Below are positions 18,159-26,400 of a DNA stretch of 64,000 nt, in pieces. The DNA comes from G963677185 sp963677185 (GTDB taxonomy: Bacteria; Bacillota; Syntrophomonadia; Syntrophomonadales; Syntrophomonadaceae). The notes beneath the pieces are model-generated. The model was not told the origin of the DNA, ran no database searches, and saw nothing but the letters and a program-made list of their open reading frames with translations. The position numbers and the translations under genes are program-made. The stretch covers positions 744,001 through 808,000 of the forward strand of contig OY781889.1 in the NCBI GenBank assembly GCA_963677185.1. Direction: 5' to 3'. How positions within the stretch are numbered: the stretch's first letter is position 1; every line of letters starts with the position of its first letter.

Positions 18159-18860
18159 ATGGCGATTCCCCTTTTTCCCAGGTCTCAGCCGTCTGATGAG
18201 TCCAGAGCATCTGGCTCCCGCTCCTCGCCAGCATCATCCACTAACGGCAGCTTTCAAGCCTGCCTGACTGAATCGCACAGCCGGTTGAAAAATACCGCTC
18301 TGCCTCCCCACGCCATCCGTAGCATGTTTAAATTCAGCTCCGGCAATCCGCTAATTCCTGTCTCCATTGATGATATTGAGCTTGAGCTTAATGAAACCAT
18401 GCTGTCTTTCAGGTATTACATAAATCAAATCTTTGAAGCCATGGATTTTGGAAGCCCCGTTGAATTGAAAAGCGACCCTTACGGGAACATATGCGTTAGC
18501 AATTACCATCCGGAAAGGACGCGCATCGAAAAAGTCTTTAACGAAAACACCGATCTGCGGGCTATGTCCATCAAGATAATGGCTTTAGCCGATTTGGTAG
18601 AAAGCTCACACGAGGCCATCGCATTCCAGGAAGCTTACCGCAACAATCCGCAGGCAGCAATCACGCGCTATTACTATCTTTTTAACGAGAAACAGAACAT
18701 CAATCGTTTCTATATCAACCTGCTGGCCAAGGATGGCCTGTGGTCAGTATATGCAACTCCGGAACGGCTGTTCAAATTCAGGTTCAATGTCCACTCGTCA
18801 GGTGATCTGATTCAGCCCACGATTGATGACTTCTGGGTAAAATGGAATTTAGAGAAATAA
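18159..18860 (+). CDS. Hypothetical protein
   Basis: 233 residues that I do not recognise. The first 55 residues are Ser/Pro-rich and probably disordered. The rest is a mixed alpha/beta domain with many aromatic residues (RYYINQIFEAMDFG, RYYYLFNEKQNINRFYINLL). There is no signal peptide or membrane segment. A strong site, AGGAGG, precedes ATG at 18159. It follows the pyrophosphatase by 91 bases on the same strand, so it may be co-transcribed, and it converges with the nucleotidase operon. Confidence 0.7.
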   Translation: MAIPLFPRSQPSDESRASGSRSSPASSTNGSFQACLTESHSRLKNTALPPHAIRSMFKFSSGNPLIPVSIDDIELELNETMLSFRYYINQIFEAMDFGSPVELKSDPYGNICVSNYHPERTRIEKVFNENTDLRAMSIKIMALADLVESSHEAIAFQEAYRNNPQAAITRYYYLFNEKQNINRFYINLLAKDGLWSVYATPERLFKFRFNVHSSGDLIQPTIDDFWVKWNLEK

Positions 18861-18899
18861 GCTGAATTCAGCAGAACCGTCAGACCCGGTGATTTAAGC

Positions 18900-20855
18900 C
18901 TATTTCCGGCCTTTGCGCCACCTCATCCATCTTCCCAGCGATACCAAAGTCACGGCAAGCACAACCATTATTCCCAGAAGTCCCAGGGTGATCTTATTCG
19001 GTTCTTCCAATAAGTTAATCAGGTTCCATGATGGCAGAGCTGCATAACGTCCGGCTGCTTGCCGGTAGCGGGCTTGCAGGTTGGGAATTCCGTCCTGGTC
19101 AGTATCTGGCATGCTTTGCAGATAAGCTGCCAGAGCCGGCCATTGCTTGAGCTCCTGAACGCCGGCCTGAACATAATCCGCATCAATTACCGCATCGTCA
19201 ATACTTGCCAGAGCTTCTCCCCGGCTGTTCTTCGGGGTTACTGCAACCAGTCCATAGGTCTGATCGCCCATTTTACCCAGCATCGAAGCCGAGTAGTAAC
19301 TGGCACAGACCCGGTATAACTGATCATCTTTCATTTCATTATAACCACCTTCGGGAGTGCTAATCAGCACATCATATACCCGGTTGAAAGGCAGCCGGTT
19401 GGGATTATACTTGAATAAAACCCCGGAAACCTGCATGCGATAATCGTTATTTCCTTTCAAGGGCGCTACGGTAGCTTCAATTTCCAGGCAATTCTTTATT
19501 TCCGCCCCGGTCAAATAAATGCCTACCAGGGGATAGCCCACTGTATCATCCGGTCCCAGCCCCAGCGACAAAACCCGGAAAACATCGTTAATTCTTACGG
19601 GTCCGGCGGTGATTGAGTCCCGTATTTCTCCCTGGGCTTGCACGGCCACATTAAGATATTGATAGCCGGGCCCCTCCGCCTTTTCGACCGCATATCTGTA
19701 GCTGTCGGCAATCAGATCTCCCAGTGCGGTTTCCCGTGGTTTTGCGTAGATATCTTCCAGGGTTTCCAGGTTGAAATCGCTCTCGGCAATCTCCTGTCCT
19801 GAAACGTAACCATAACGTGATAGAAATTCCTGATCCACCAGGACCTGGTCCTTTTCGATCAACTGGCTGATATCAGGCTTACCTGCTATCTCATTGTTTA
19901 TTTTTACCAGCTGATAATTTGCCAGCCGGGCTCCCTGACCGGGAGTATAGTTAATATCCATGACTCCCAGGTAACTGCCGTATGAACCACATGAACCAAT
20001 TATGGTCTTGCCAGATTTAATGGGTTCTTCTAAAACCGTATGGGTATGGCCGCTGATGATCACGTCAATATCAGGCACCGCCTGAGCCAGAAGCAAGTCC
20101 TCCGATTTGGCAGGAGCTGATCTGGTGCCGGAATGGGACAGGCAAATGATTACATCGGCTTTTTCTTTATCCCTTAAAACCGAAACAACCCGGCTTGCCT
20201 CCAATATGGCATCCTTGAACTCCAGGTCTTTACCCAGCACGGTTACCTGCGCTGCGTCCTTGCCAATAATACCGAAAATGCCGATTTTAAGGCCGTTCTT
20301 CTCGACTACGGCATAATCTTGAACCGGGAAATTGGCCATTGATTCCTTGAAACCGCTGGTATTTTCCTGTCCCGGCTTGAATCCGATGTTGGAACTCAGG
20401 ATCTGGGGCAGGGGATCTCCGCTGGCACGAGCCGCATTTAGCATTTCCGCCGCACCTTCTGAATCGGTGTCGAATTCATGGTTGCCGAAGGTGCTGAATT
20501 CATATCCCATGCGGCCCATCAAACGCAGCTCCAGTGCATGAGACCGGTATAGTGTTTGAAAAAGGGTGCCCATGGCAAAATCTCCCGCGTCAAGCAATAA
20601 GAAAGCACCGGGAGCATCCTGCTTGCTGGCATCGATAGTGGCAGCCAGCGGCGCATAGCCTCCAGCTATCTGCACTGCACCCTTGCTGTCAACTACCGGA
20701 TGGGGCAGGAAGTATGAATGCAAATCATGGGTAAAGGCAATGCGAATGGGAACGTAAGCAGGATTATCTTCAGCTTGAGCCGGCAGAGCCGGTAATAAAA
20801 CCATGCCCGATACCAGTAACAACAAGACAGTGCAAATAATAGCCCTGAGTCTCAT
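18900..20855 (-). CDS. 5'-nucleotidase/2',3'-cyclic phosphodiesterase (UshA-like), membrane-anchored
   Basis: 651 residues. Signal peptide (residues 1-28, ending PAQAED), metallophosphatase domain with metal-ligand motifs FTHDLHSYF, LLLDAGDF, TFGNHEFD, CLSHSG and ISGHTHT, then a 5'-nucleotidase C-terminal domain (about 355-545). A C-terminal membrane helix (GLLGIMVVLAVTLVSLG) followed by RWMRWRKGRK anchors it outside the membrane. It probably releases phosphate or nucleosides from extracellular nucleotides. The start ATG at 20855 overlaps the glycosyltransferase stop (ATGA), so it is translationally coupled as the last gene of a three-gene operon. Confidence 0.9.
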   Translation of the reverse strand: MRLRAIICTVLLLLVSGMVLLPALPAQAEDNPAYVPIRIAFTHDLHSYFLPHPVVDSKGAVQIAGGYAPLAATIDASKQDAPGAFLLLDAGDFAMGTLFQTLYRSHALELRLMGRMGYEFSTFGNHEFDTDSEGAAEMLNAARASGDPLPQILSSNIGFKPGQENTSGFKESMANFPVQDYAVVEKNGLKIGIFGIIGKDAAQVTVLGKDLEFKDAILEASRVVSVLRDKEKADVIICLSHSGTRSAPAKSEDLLLAQAVPDIDVIISGHTHTVLEEPIKSGKTIIGSCGSYGSYLGVMDINYTPGQGARLANYQLVKINNEIAGKPDISQLIEKDQVLVDQEFLSRYGYVSGQEIAESDFNLETLEDIYAKPRETALGDLIADSYRYAVEKAEGPGYQYLNVAVQAQGEIRDSITAGPVRINDVFRVLSLGLGPDDTVGYPLVGIYLTGAEIKNCLEIEATVAPLKGNNDYRMQVSGVLFKYNPNRLPFNRVYDVLISTPEGGYNEMKDDQLYRVCASYYSASMLGKMGDQTYGLVAVTPKNSRGEALASIDDAVIDADYVQAGVQELKQWPALAAYLQSMPDTDQDGIPNLQARYRQAAGRYAALPSWNLINLLEEPNKITLGLLGIMVVLAVTLVSLGRWMRWRKGRK

Positions 20856-22243
20856 TGATAATCCTCCTCTTGCAATGCTGTTAACGGCTGATTTTCCGTA
20901 ATCCGAGGAACAACCATGGCACGCATTCTCCAGAAAACATTGATCGGACGGTAGACAGTCTCGTTAACGAATGCCAGCAGCAATAAGCGAAGCAGATCCC
21001 CGCCCTTTTGCAAACGGCGATAAGACAGTTCCTCCATAAATACTCCACATATCGAAAATAAAAGCCCATACAAATAAGACAGAGCTATTACCAGGGCCAT
21101 AAAGACAGCTGTATCCGGTGCAGCCAGTGATAAAAGCAGGCATAGATAGGCCAGCAACTCAAAAACCGGCCCCAATATCTCGGTAATAAACAAATACGGC
21201 ATGGCGGTCATACCAAGCAAACCGTAGCGGGGATTGAAGAACATCTTTTTATGCTGCCACAGCGCGTTGGAAAAGCTCTGAAACTGCCTGATCCGGTGAC
21301 TGCGCAACACTTTGCCGGGGCTAGGCATCCTGGTCCAGCAAAATGCCTCGGGTGAAAAAATAATTCTATACGGGATATGGTTCTGCCTGAGGTATTCATG
21401 CAAGCGCAGCGACAGTTCGGTGTTGTCTTCGTCTGTCTGCCGGTATCCCCCAACTTCCTGGACAATTGACTTCTGAAACATACCAAATAGCGATGATGTC
21501 ATGATCAGGCTATTAAGTCGATCCCAGGGTATTCGCTGGGTCAGAAAAGCCTTTAAGTGTTCCAGAACCTCGTATACGACCATGGTCTCCCGAGGTAAAC
21601 CGGCTTCTTTAAGCACGCCCCGTTCAATAACCAGTCCGTTGGCAATGCGCATCTTGCCGGTTACGGCTACAGTATGCTCGTTTTGCATAAACGGAGTGGC
21701 CAGACGAAGCAGCGAATTCTTTTCTACCAGCGTGTTTGCATTGACCGCGCAAAACAAAGGATAGCGTGATACGTTTATTCCCGCATTCAGTGCATCAGCC
21801 TGCCCGCCGTAGGCTTTATCCGCCAGCACCAGTTGAGGCAGCAAAACTGATGTATATAAATTTTTTACCCGCTGTGACGGCAGGAGTTCGTTTATGGTCA
21901 TATCCACCGGTTGGAGACGGTAGTGTTCGATAATCTTTCCCAGAGTATAGTCAGATGAGCCATCATTGATTACAACGATCTCATATAGCGGATATTCAAG
22001 ATCCAGCAAAGATTCAACCGTATCTATGATACTCTCTTCTGCATTAAAGGCATAAACCAGCACCGAAACCGGCCGGTTGTAGTCGTCAGCCACGTACGGA
22101 TCCGTGCTGATCTCCCGAATGTAATCGGCCCAGTGCCGTATTGAAGCCATAAACACCAGCAGCAAGCCAAAGTTAATAATTAATACATACAATAAATAGA
22201 AATAGCTGTATCCCGTGATAATATCAGTCATCAAGCTGCTCAT
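20852..22243 (-). CDS. Membrane glycosyltransferase family 2 with altered DxD motif
   Basis: 463 residues resembling processive GT2 enzymes such as PgaC/IcaA. TM helix at about residues 10-32; GT-A domain with VSVLVYAFNAEESI, VVINDGSSDYTLG and LNAGINVSRYPLFCAVNANT; C-terminal TM helices at about 345-425. Where the family has DAD(T), this protein has N168-A-N170, removing both metal-binding aspartates. The TDEDNTELSLRL segment keeps the acidic ED, but the QxxRW helix reads RIRQFQSFSNALW. It may be a degenerate or regulatory member. The start ATG at 22243 has GGAGG six bases upstream and overlaps the HEAT-repeat gene by 20 bases. Confidence 0.8.
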   Translation of the reverse strand: MSSLMTDIITGYSYFYLLYVLIINFGLLLVFMASIRHWADYIREISTDPYVADDYNRPVSVLVYAFNAEESIIDTVESLLDLEYPLYEIVVINDGSSDYTLGKIIEHYRLQPVDMTINELLPSQRVKNLYTSVLLPQLVLADKAYGGQADALNAGINVSRYPLFCAVNANTLVEKNSLLRLATPFMQNEHTVAVTGKMRIANGLVIERGVLKEAGLPRETMVVYEVLEHLKAFLTQRIPWDRLNSLIMTSSLFGMFQKSIVQEVGGYRQTDEDNTELSLRLHEYLRQNHIPYRIIFSPEAFCWTRMPSPGKVLRSHRIRQFQSFSNALWQHKKMFFNPRYGLLGMTAMPYLFITEILGPVFELLAYLCLLLSLAAPDTAVFMALVIALSYLYGLLFSICGVFMEELSYRRLQKGGDLLRLLLLAFVNETVYRPINVFWRMRAMVVPRITENQPLTALQEEDYQ

Positions 22244-23543
22244 CCGGCACCTCCTCATGAAGACTGCTGCTGGTCAAAGGCTCGCTTACGCCTCTGGCTC
22301 CAGCCTGGTCCGGCGCTGCATTGGTTTCCTCCAATTGCTCATCGCCATCTCCTGCTCCGTGATCGTACTCCGACTGTCCAGTTTTCACTTCGGCTGGCTC
22401 TTTCGCAATGATTTCCCCGTGCCGGTCAAATAATGAATCATCCATATGTTGTTCTTCGTTCATCCACACAGGTCGTTCACTCAGATGCAGCGATTGCCTT
22501 GCTACAGGCTGGACCGGATTGATTATATGGTCGGCAAAATCGGCCAGGACGGGGTCAGGCGATTCATAAGTGAGTTCGAACAGAGCCTCTTCACCCGGCA
22601 TACCCTGCTCGGCCAGCGAAGCCAGCGCATTAAACCTTACCCACCAGGACTCGTCACCGGTCATAACCTTCAACAGTGGTACCGAATGATAGGGATCAAA
22701 GCGGGACATCATCTTGGCAACGGCAGACCTGACTTCCCATGACAAATTATTGTAATATTCTGAACGAAGGAGCTCAAACGCACCGGATGTACCGCAGGCT
22801 GCCAAAACCATCACTGCTGGTATGACCACTTCCTGGCTATGAAACAGGTAGGGTCTTATATCGTCCACAATCCATTCCTGGTCCAGCCCATCCGCCAGAG
22901 CAATAGTGCGCAGGAGGATTTTTTCTCCGCGCAGGCTTTCCTGTTCGTAGAGCTGCTCCATAAGCACTTCAACCGGCATGCGTAAAGGAACAAACAAATC
23001 AATGCATCTTTCCACATTAACAGCAGCCTTGATAACCGTTTTCATCAAGCGTTTCTGGTTGTTCGGGCTGAGCTCCATGACGGCCAGAGTCCGGGCCACC
23101 CGGTATGCTTCCTCCCCATTAGTTTCAGCCAATCTGGCAAAAAGAAGGTCCTCGGCTTGAGGGCTCTTGATTATAGCCAGTTCTCGCAATAACTGGGGAT
23201 TTTTCCTCGTCCATAGCTTTTCAATACGTTCCCGGGTAAAACCGTTGGCATCAAAAATCTCATGGATATCCAAATCATAGTATTCGGCGTAGGACAGGAG
23301 AATGTCGTAAACATAATCACGTTCGTTGGCTCTCAAATCCATAGTAGGCATGTGCCGGGCTGTTGAGGCTGATTTAAGATACGCCTCCACCCTCGGCCAT
23401 AACTCTTCTTTTGCCCGCGTAGAATATTCTCCATAGGTTGACTTATAAGCGCGATGCAGCAGTGCTGCTGCGCCTAGAAGGATATTGACGGCACCCAGGA
23501 CCAATATGTTGTTGATTACAAATTGTTGAATTAATGCCAGCAC
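22224..23543 (-). CDS. Membrane-anchored HEAT-repeat protein
   Basis: 439 residues. One N-terminal hydrophobic segment (FVINNILVLGAVNILLGAAALL, about 8-29) is followed by about 300 residues of alpha-helical repeats. The best examples are EEAYRVARTLAVMEL, EVVIPAVMVLAACGTSGAFELL, WEVRSAVAKMMSRFD and WWVRFNALASLAEQG, typical of HEAT/PBS scaffolds. An acidic, disordered C-terminal tail (about 370-439) carries the overlapping start of the glycosyltransferase. The start is GTG at 23543 after AAAGGA. As first gene of the operon it may scaffold the glycosyltransferase; this is inferred from the coupling. Confidence 0.8.
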   Translation of the reverse strand: MLALIQQFVINNILVLGAVNILLGAAALLHRAYKSTYGEYSTRAKEELWPRVEAYLKSASTARHMPTMDLRANERDYVYDILLSYAEYYDLDIHEIFDANGFTRERIEKLWTRKNPQLLRELAIIKSPQAEDLLFARLAETNGEEAYRVARTLAVMELSPNNQKRLMKTVIKAAVNVERCIDLFVPLRMPVEVLMEQLYEQESLRGEKILLRTIALADGLDQEWIVDDIRPYLFHSQEVVIPAVMVLAACGTSGAFELLRSEYYNNLSWEVRSAVAKMMSRFDPYHSVPLLKVMTGDESWWVRFNALASLAEQGMPGEEALFELTYESPDPVLADFADHIINPVQPVARQSLHLSERPVWMNEEQHMDDSLFDRHGEIIAKEPAEVKTGQSEYDHGAGDGDEQLEETNAAPDQAGARGVSEPLTSSSLHEEVPDEQLDD

Positions 23544-23713
23544 CGGTTTGTCCTTTCATTACCCTGATCTTTATGGCACCGCTGTCCAATGCTCCCCTTA
23601 TTATAGCGTAGACATGGTTAAATATGCCAGCAGGTCACACATAACGATTGGAAATACGTTCAGAAGATCTTAAATATGCTATACTGGTGGAAATCTTAAT
23701 GCAGGTGAATTAA

Positions 23714-24490
23714 GTGGAAGTACATGTTCTGGCCAGCGGCAGCACTGGCAACGCCGTATACATAAATATGGACGACCGTCAATTCCTGATTGACGCCGGT
23801 ATAAGCGCAACCCGCATCGAGAAAGCCTTGAAAGCCATCGGAACCCATCCCTCCAAGCTTGATGCCATTTTCATAACTCACGAGCACACTGACCATATCA
23901 GCGGTTTGCCCGTATTGCTCAAGCGTTTTGAAATACCCGTTTACTCGCGTCCCGCCACCTGGGACAATATGGAATTTGCCGACACCCTTCCACAGGATTG
24001 CATCAAGTGGATAAACGGCTCTCTCGACATAGGCAGAATACATATAGAGAGCTTCGATATATGTCATGACGCCGCAAACCCCTGTGGTTTCACCTTCAGC
24101 TGCCAGGATAAAAAATTGGCTTACGCCACCGACCTGGGGATATTTACCTCCTCGGTGTTGCAAGCCCTTTCTTCATCTGATGCAATTGTCCTGGAATCCA
24201 ACCATGACCCCGATATGTTGCAGAACGGATCATATCCAGGCTTTTTGAAAAAGCGTATCCGCGGGCGCCTGGGTCATCTGTCCAATTTTGACGCTGCCGG
24301 ACTGCTCGGCTGTATCAGCTTGAAAAAAAACACCCAGGTGTTTCTGGCTCATCTCAGCCAGGAAAACAACCGGCCAGATCTGGCCGAGAACACGGTGAGA
24401 GAAATGCTCTGCCAACGGGGCATTCGAGTAGACCACGATCTTGTATTGCACCGCACCTATCCCGATCGCCCGACTGGCTGCGTCTTATAG
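23714..24490 (+). CDS. Metallo-beta-lactamase-fold hydrolase, YycJ/WalJ-like
   Basis: 258 residues. Start is GTG at 23714 after AGGTG. The opening VHVLASGSTGNAVYI and the metal motif THEHTDHISG (about residues 56-65) match the YycJ/WalJ branch of MBL-fold nucleases, which act in cell-wall and replication coordination downstream of WalKR in low-GC Firmicutes. Further metal residues lie in AYATDLG and LESNHD. The walRK genes are not nearby, so it is an isolated copy. Convergent with gerW. Confidence 0.85.
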   Translation: MEVHVLASGSTGNAVYINMDDRQFLIDAGISATRIEKALKAIGTHPSKLDAIFITHEHTDHISGLPVLLKRFEIPVYSRPATWDNMEFADTLPQDCIKWINGSLDIGRIHIESFDICHDAANPCGFTFSCQDKKLAYATDLGIFTSSVLQALSSSDAIVLESNHDPDMLQNGSYPGFLKKRIRGRLGHLSNFDAAGLLGCISLKKNTQVFLAHLSQENNRPDLAENTVREMLCQRGIRVDHDLVLHRTYPDRPTGCVL

Positions 24491-24515
24491 TCATTGTTAA
24501 TAGTGTTCGGACCGA

Positions 24516-24893
24516 TTATTGACCGGCCGGCTCTTGTGCTTCATCCTTTTTCCCGACGGCATTTTTGGCTTTGGCAACCAGTTCGGGGATTTGATTAATG
24601 ATTTTTTCCAGCGACCCTTTTCCAGCCAGGGACATTACTTCCACTTCAGAACCACGGATGACAATAATGGCGGTTGGTGTAATATGTCCTCCAGCCCCTG
24701 CGCCACCGCCTCCACCACCGGCTCCTTCAGCGTTTTTGCTTTCGCCTCCAGCCTTGCCAGCACCGAATGATACGCTGATAATCGGCACAATAGTAACTTC
24801 CCCGGCCTCAATGGGCTTGCCGATAACGGTCTCGGTGCGGAAGAACTTTTCCATCTGCTCAAATACGGCTCCCAGGCTTTCACTGATATCCAT
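24516..24893 (-). CDS. gerW: GerW-family sporulation protein (YtfJ)
   Basis: 125 residues. In Bacillus, GerW/YtfJ is made in the forespore and needed for normal germination. Conserved stretches are FRTETVIGKPIEAGEVTIVPIISVSFGAG, a glycine-rich loop (EGAGGGGGGAGAGG), and ITPTAIIVIRG followed by EVEVMSL. I chose ATG at 24893 because GGAGG lies nine bases before it; an in-frame GTG at 24902 overlaps that site. It is followed on its upstream side by the DUF2953 gene, as in Bacillus ytfJ-ytfI. It is evidence that the organism sporulates. Confidence 0.92.
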   Translation of the reverse strand: MDISESLGAVFEQMEKFFRTETVIGKPIEAGEVTIVPIISVSFGAGKAGGESKNAEGAGGGGGGAGAGGHITPTAIIVIRGSEVEVMSLAGKGSLEKIINQIPELVAKAKNAVGKKDEAQEPAGQ

Positions 24894-24952
24894 ATTGTTC
24901 ACCCTCCATATAAGTAAATACTGTTTGTTACCGGTTCATATCCTGAAAATTG

Positions 24953-25684
24953 TTACGCGGGGATTCCCCCGGCGATCTCACTCTTGCTTACCTGTTCAGC
25001 TTTTTGCGCTCGGCGATCCTGGAAATCCTTGTATTCATCATATTTAGACCTTATCTTTTTATTGCGGGCAAACTTCAAAAGCCGGAAAAGTAGCGAATAT
25101 ATTTTCATACTGCCCTGGCCATCCACCTTGAATTCGAAAATTTCCTGGTCCCATACGGGTTCTGCATCGAATTGAATTTTTTTGCTGCCCTGCGCAAGGG
25201 GAAGGGTAAGCATCAGTAAATATCCGGTATGTGCTGGATTTTCGAAACCAAAGCGACCGCTAATCTCCAGGCGCTCGGGATTGGCAATAGCGATTAGATC
25301 CTTGACCAGGCTCCACAGTTCACGCATCAGCCTGGTGTCGCTCCATAAATGAATCGTTTCGAGTATCCCGTCCAGGCGCTCCTTCCAACCTTGAGCCGGA
25401 GATTCAGGCTGGGCCTCTTCCCCGGAGCCTTTATCCCGTTTTTCCAGGCTTTTTTGGAAATGCAGACCCATAATATACAAATGCAGTACCGGAGGCGTAC
25501 TGAGCAATTCTACCTGGCATCGATACAAAAATGCGGTGCGGACATTAATAAAGCCCTCCAGAGCCGGAGCGCAGGAGAGCAAAAACTGGTATTTCAATGG
25601 AATAATGGCCAGCGCAGCTATGATCGCCAGCACCAGCAAAACAAGCGCAAGAATGATAATCCAGGCTACGGACAAATCAACCAC
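24953..25684 (-). CDS. DUF2953 domain membrane protein (YtfI-like)
   Basis: 243 residues. An N-terminal membrane helix (IIILALVLLVLAIIAALAII) is followed by a DUF2953-type body with VELLSTPPVLHLYIMG and GRFGFENPAHTGYLLML, the latter being the best recognised family block. The C-terminus is basic and charged. Its conserved neighbour is gerW, downstream on the same strand, so a sporulation role is plausible. The start is probably GTG at 25684; the upstream site is weak. Confidence 0.8.
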   Translation of the reverse strand: MVDLSVAWIIILALVLLVLAIIAALAIIPLKYQFLLSCAPALEGFINVRTAFLYRCQVELLSTPPVLHLYIMGLHFQKSLEKRDKGSGEEAQPESPAQGWKERLDGILETIHLWSDTRLMRELWSLVKDLIAIANPERLEISGRFGFENPAHTGYLLMLTLPLAQGSKKIQFDAEPVWDQEIFEFKVDGQGSMKIYSLLFRLLKFARNKKIRSKYDEYKDFQDRRAQKAEQVSKSEIAGGIPA

Positions 25685-25696
25685 CCTGTCTGTAAA

Positions 25697-25993
25697 TTAT
25701 AGGCTCAACGAGAAGCCTTCATGGGTTCTAGCCGCTTTAAGGTTTATTATATCACCTGGAGTATATTTCCTAATAGTTTCTTCGCTCGCTCTGAAAACCA
25801 CAAACAATCTGCCCTGTTGGCGGAAAAGCTCGCAGCAGTAAAGCTGCCCGTCCTTTTCCATACGTTCAGCTAGAAAAGGAGATGCCTCTACAATAACAAC
25901 ATTGGGATACTTTTCATTAAAAAATCCATTCGCAGATACTGAATTCAGGTACACGTCATGGATCACCGCTTCGAAAACCACTGTTGCGTTCAT
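25697..25993 (-). CDS. Small hypothetical protein
   Basis: 98 residues, not recognised. Soluble and probably a small beta-rich domain: FEAVIHDVYLNSVSANGFFNEKYPNVVIVEAS, then LYCCELFRQQGRLFVVFRA and YTPGDIINLKA. GAGGTG precedes the ATG at 25993, and it ends 12 bases before the DUF2953 gene, so it is the likely first gene of the DUF2953-gerW operon. A TATAAT lies upstream at about 26029-26034 on the minus strand, without a clear -35. Confidence 0.6.
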   Translation of the reverse strand: MNATVVFEAVIHDVYLNSVSANGFFNEKYPNVVIVEASPFLAERMEKDGQLYCCELFRQQGRLFVVFRASEETIRKYTPGDIINLKAARTHEGFSLSL

Positions 25994-26400
25994 CTCGCAC
26001 CTCGTTTTGCTTATTTCACTTTTATTTTACATTATATTTGTTTTTTTACGTCATGACTAGCTCAATGGCGTACTTTTTGCCTGCCGTTCATCTCCCCTCG
26101 TTTTGAAGGCAACCAGGTGATTATAGTCTTGCTTACGGTAAATATTATGGCAAAGTTGCATTTTATATGGCATTCTTATTACAAATACAGCATGCATCCG
26201 GCCACGGTTCGGATATTGCGTCCAGATATTACGTTGTTTGGGCGAGCCACTGATAATAGGAAGGCTTTTAATTACTATTTAGTAATATTCCCCCAGCGGT
26301 TGAGTGCTTGCCAAAAATCCGTCCGCTATGGCCCAAAGCTAAAGAAACAGGGCTTTTTGGACGATAAATGAATGTGGAATGTCTTGAAGGAGTGACGATT
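25994..26400 (+). other. Intergenic region and leader of the cadherin-like surface gene
   Basis: 407 bases with no supported gene. The left part is the promoter region of the leftward operon. The right part could form a leader hairpin: CGTCC (about 26320-26324) pairs with GGACG (about 26358-26362), enclosing GGCCCAAAGCTAAAG and CAGGGC. This faintly recalls the GCAAAGCTA/GGGCC part of cyclic-di-GMP-I riboswitches, but the conserved GGCAAACC and GGGACGC segments are missing. I do not call a riboswitch. Confidence 0.35.

Noticed and set aside
26244..26266. GCCACTG followed by GGAAGGC, as in the P6 region of cobalamin riboswitches
   Set aside because: The upstream GGGAA...GGTGAAATCC segment and the downstream B12-box-like element are absent, and the gene encodes a surface protein.
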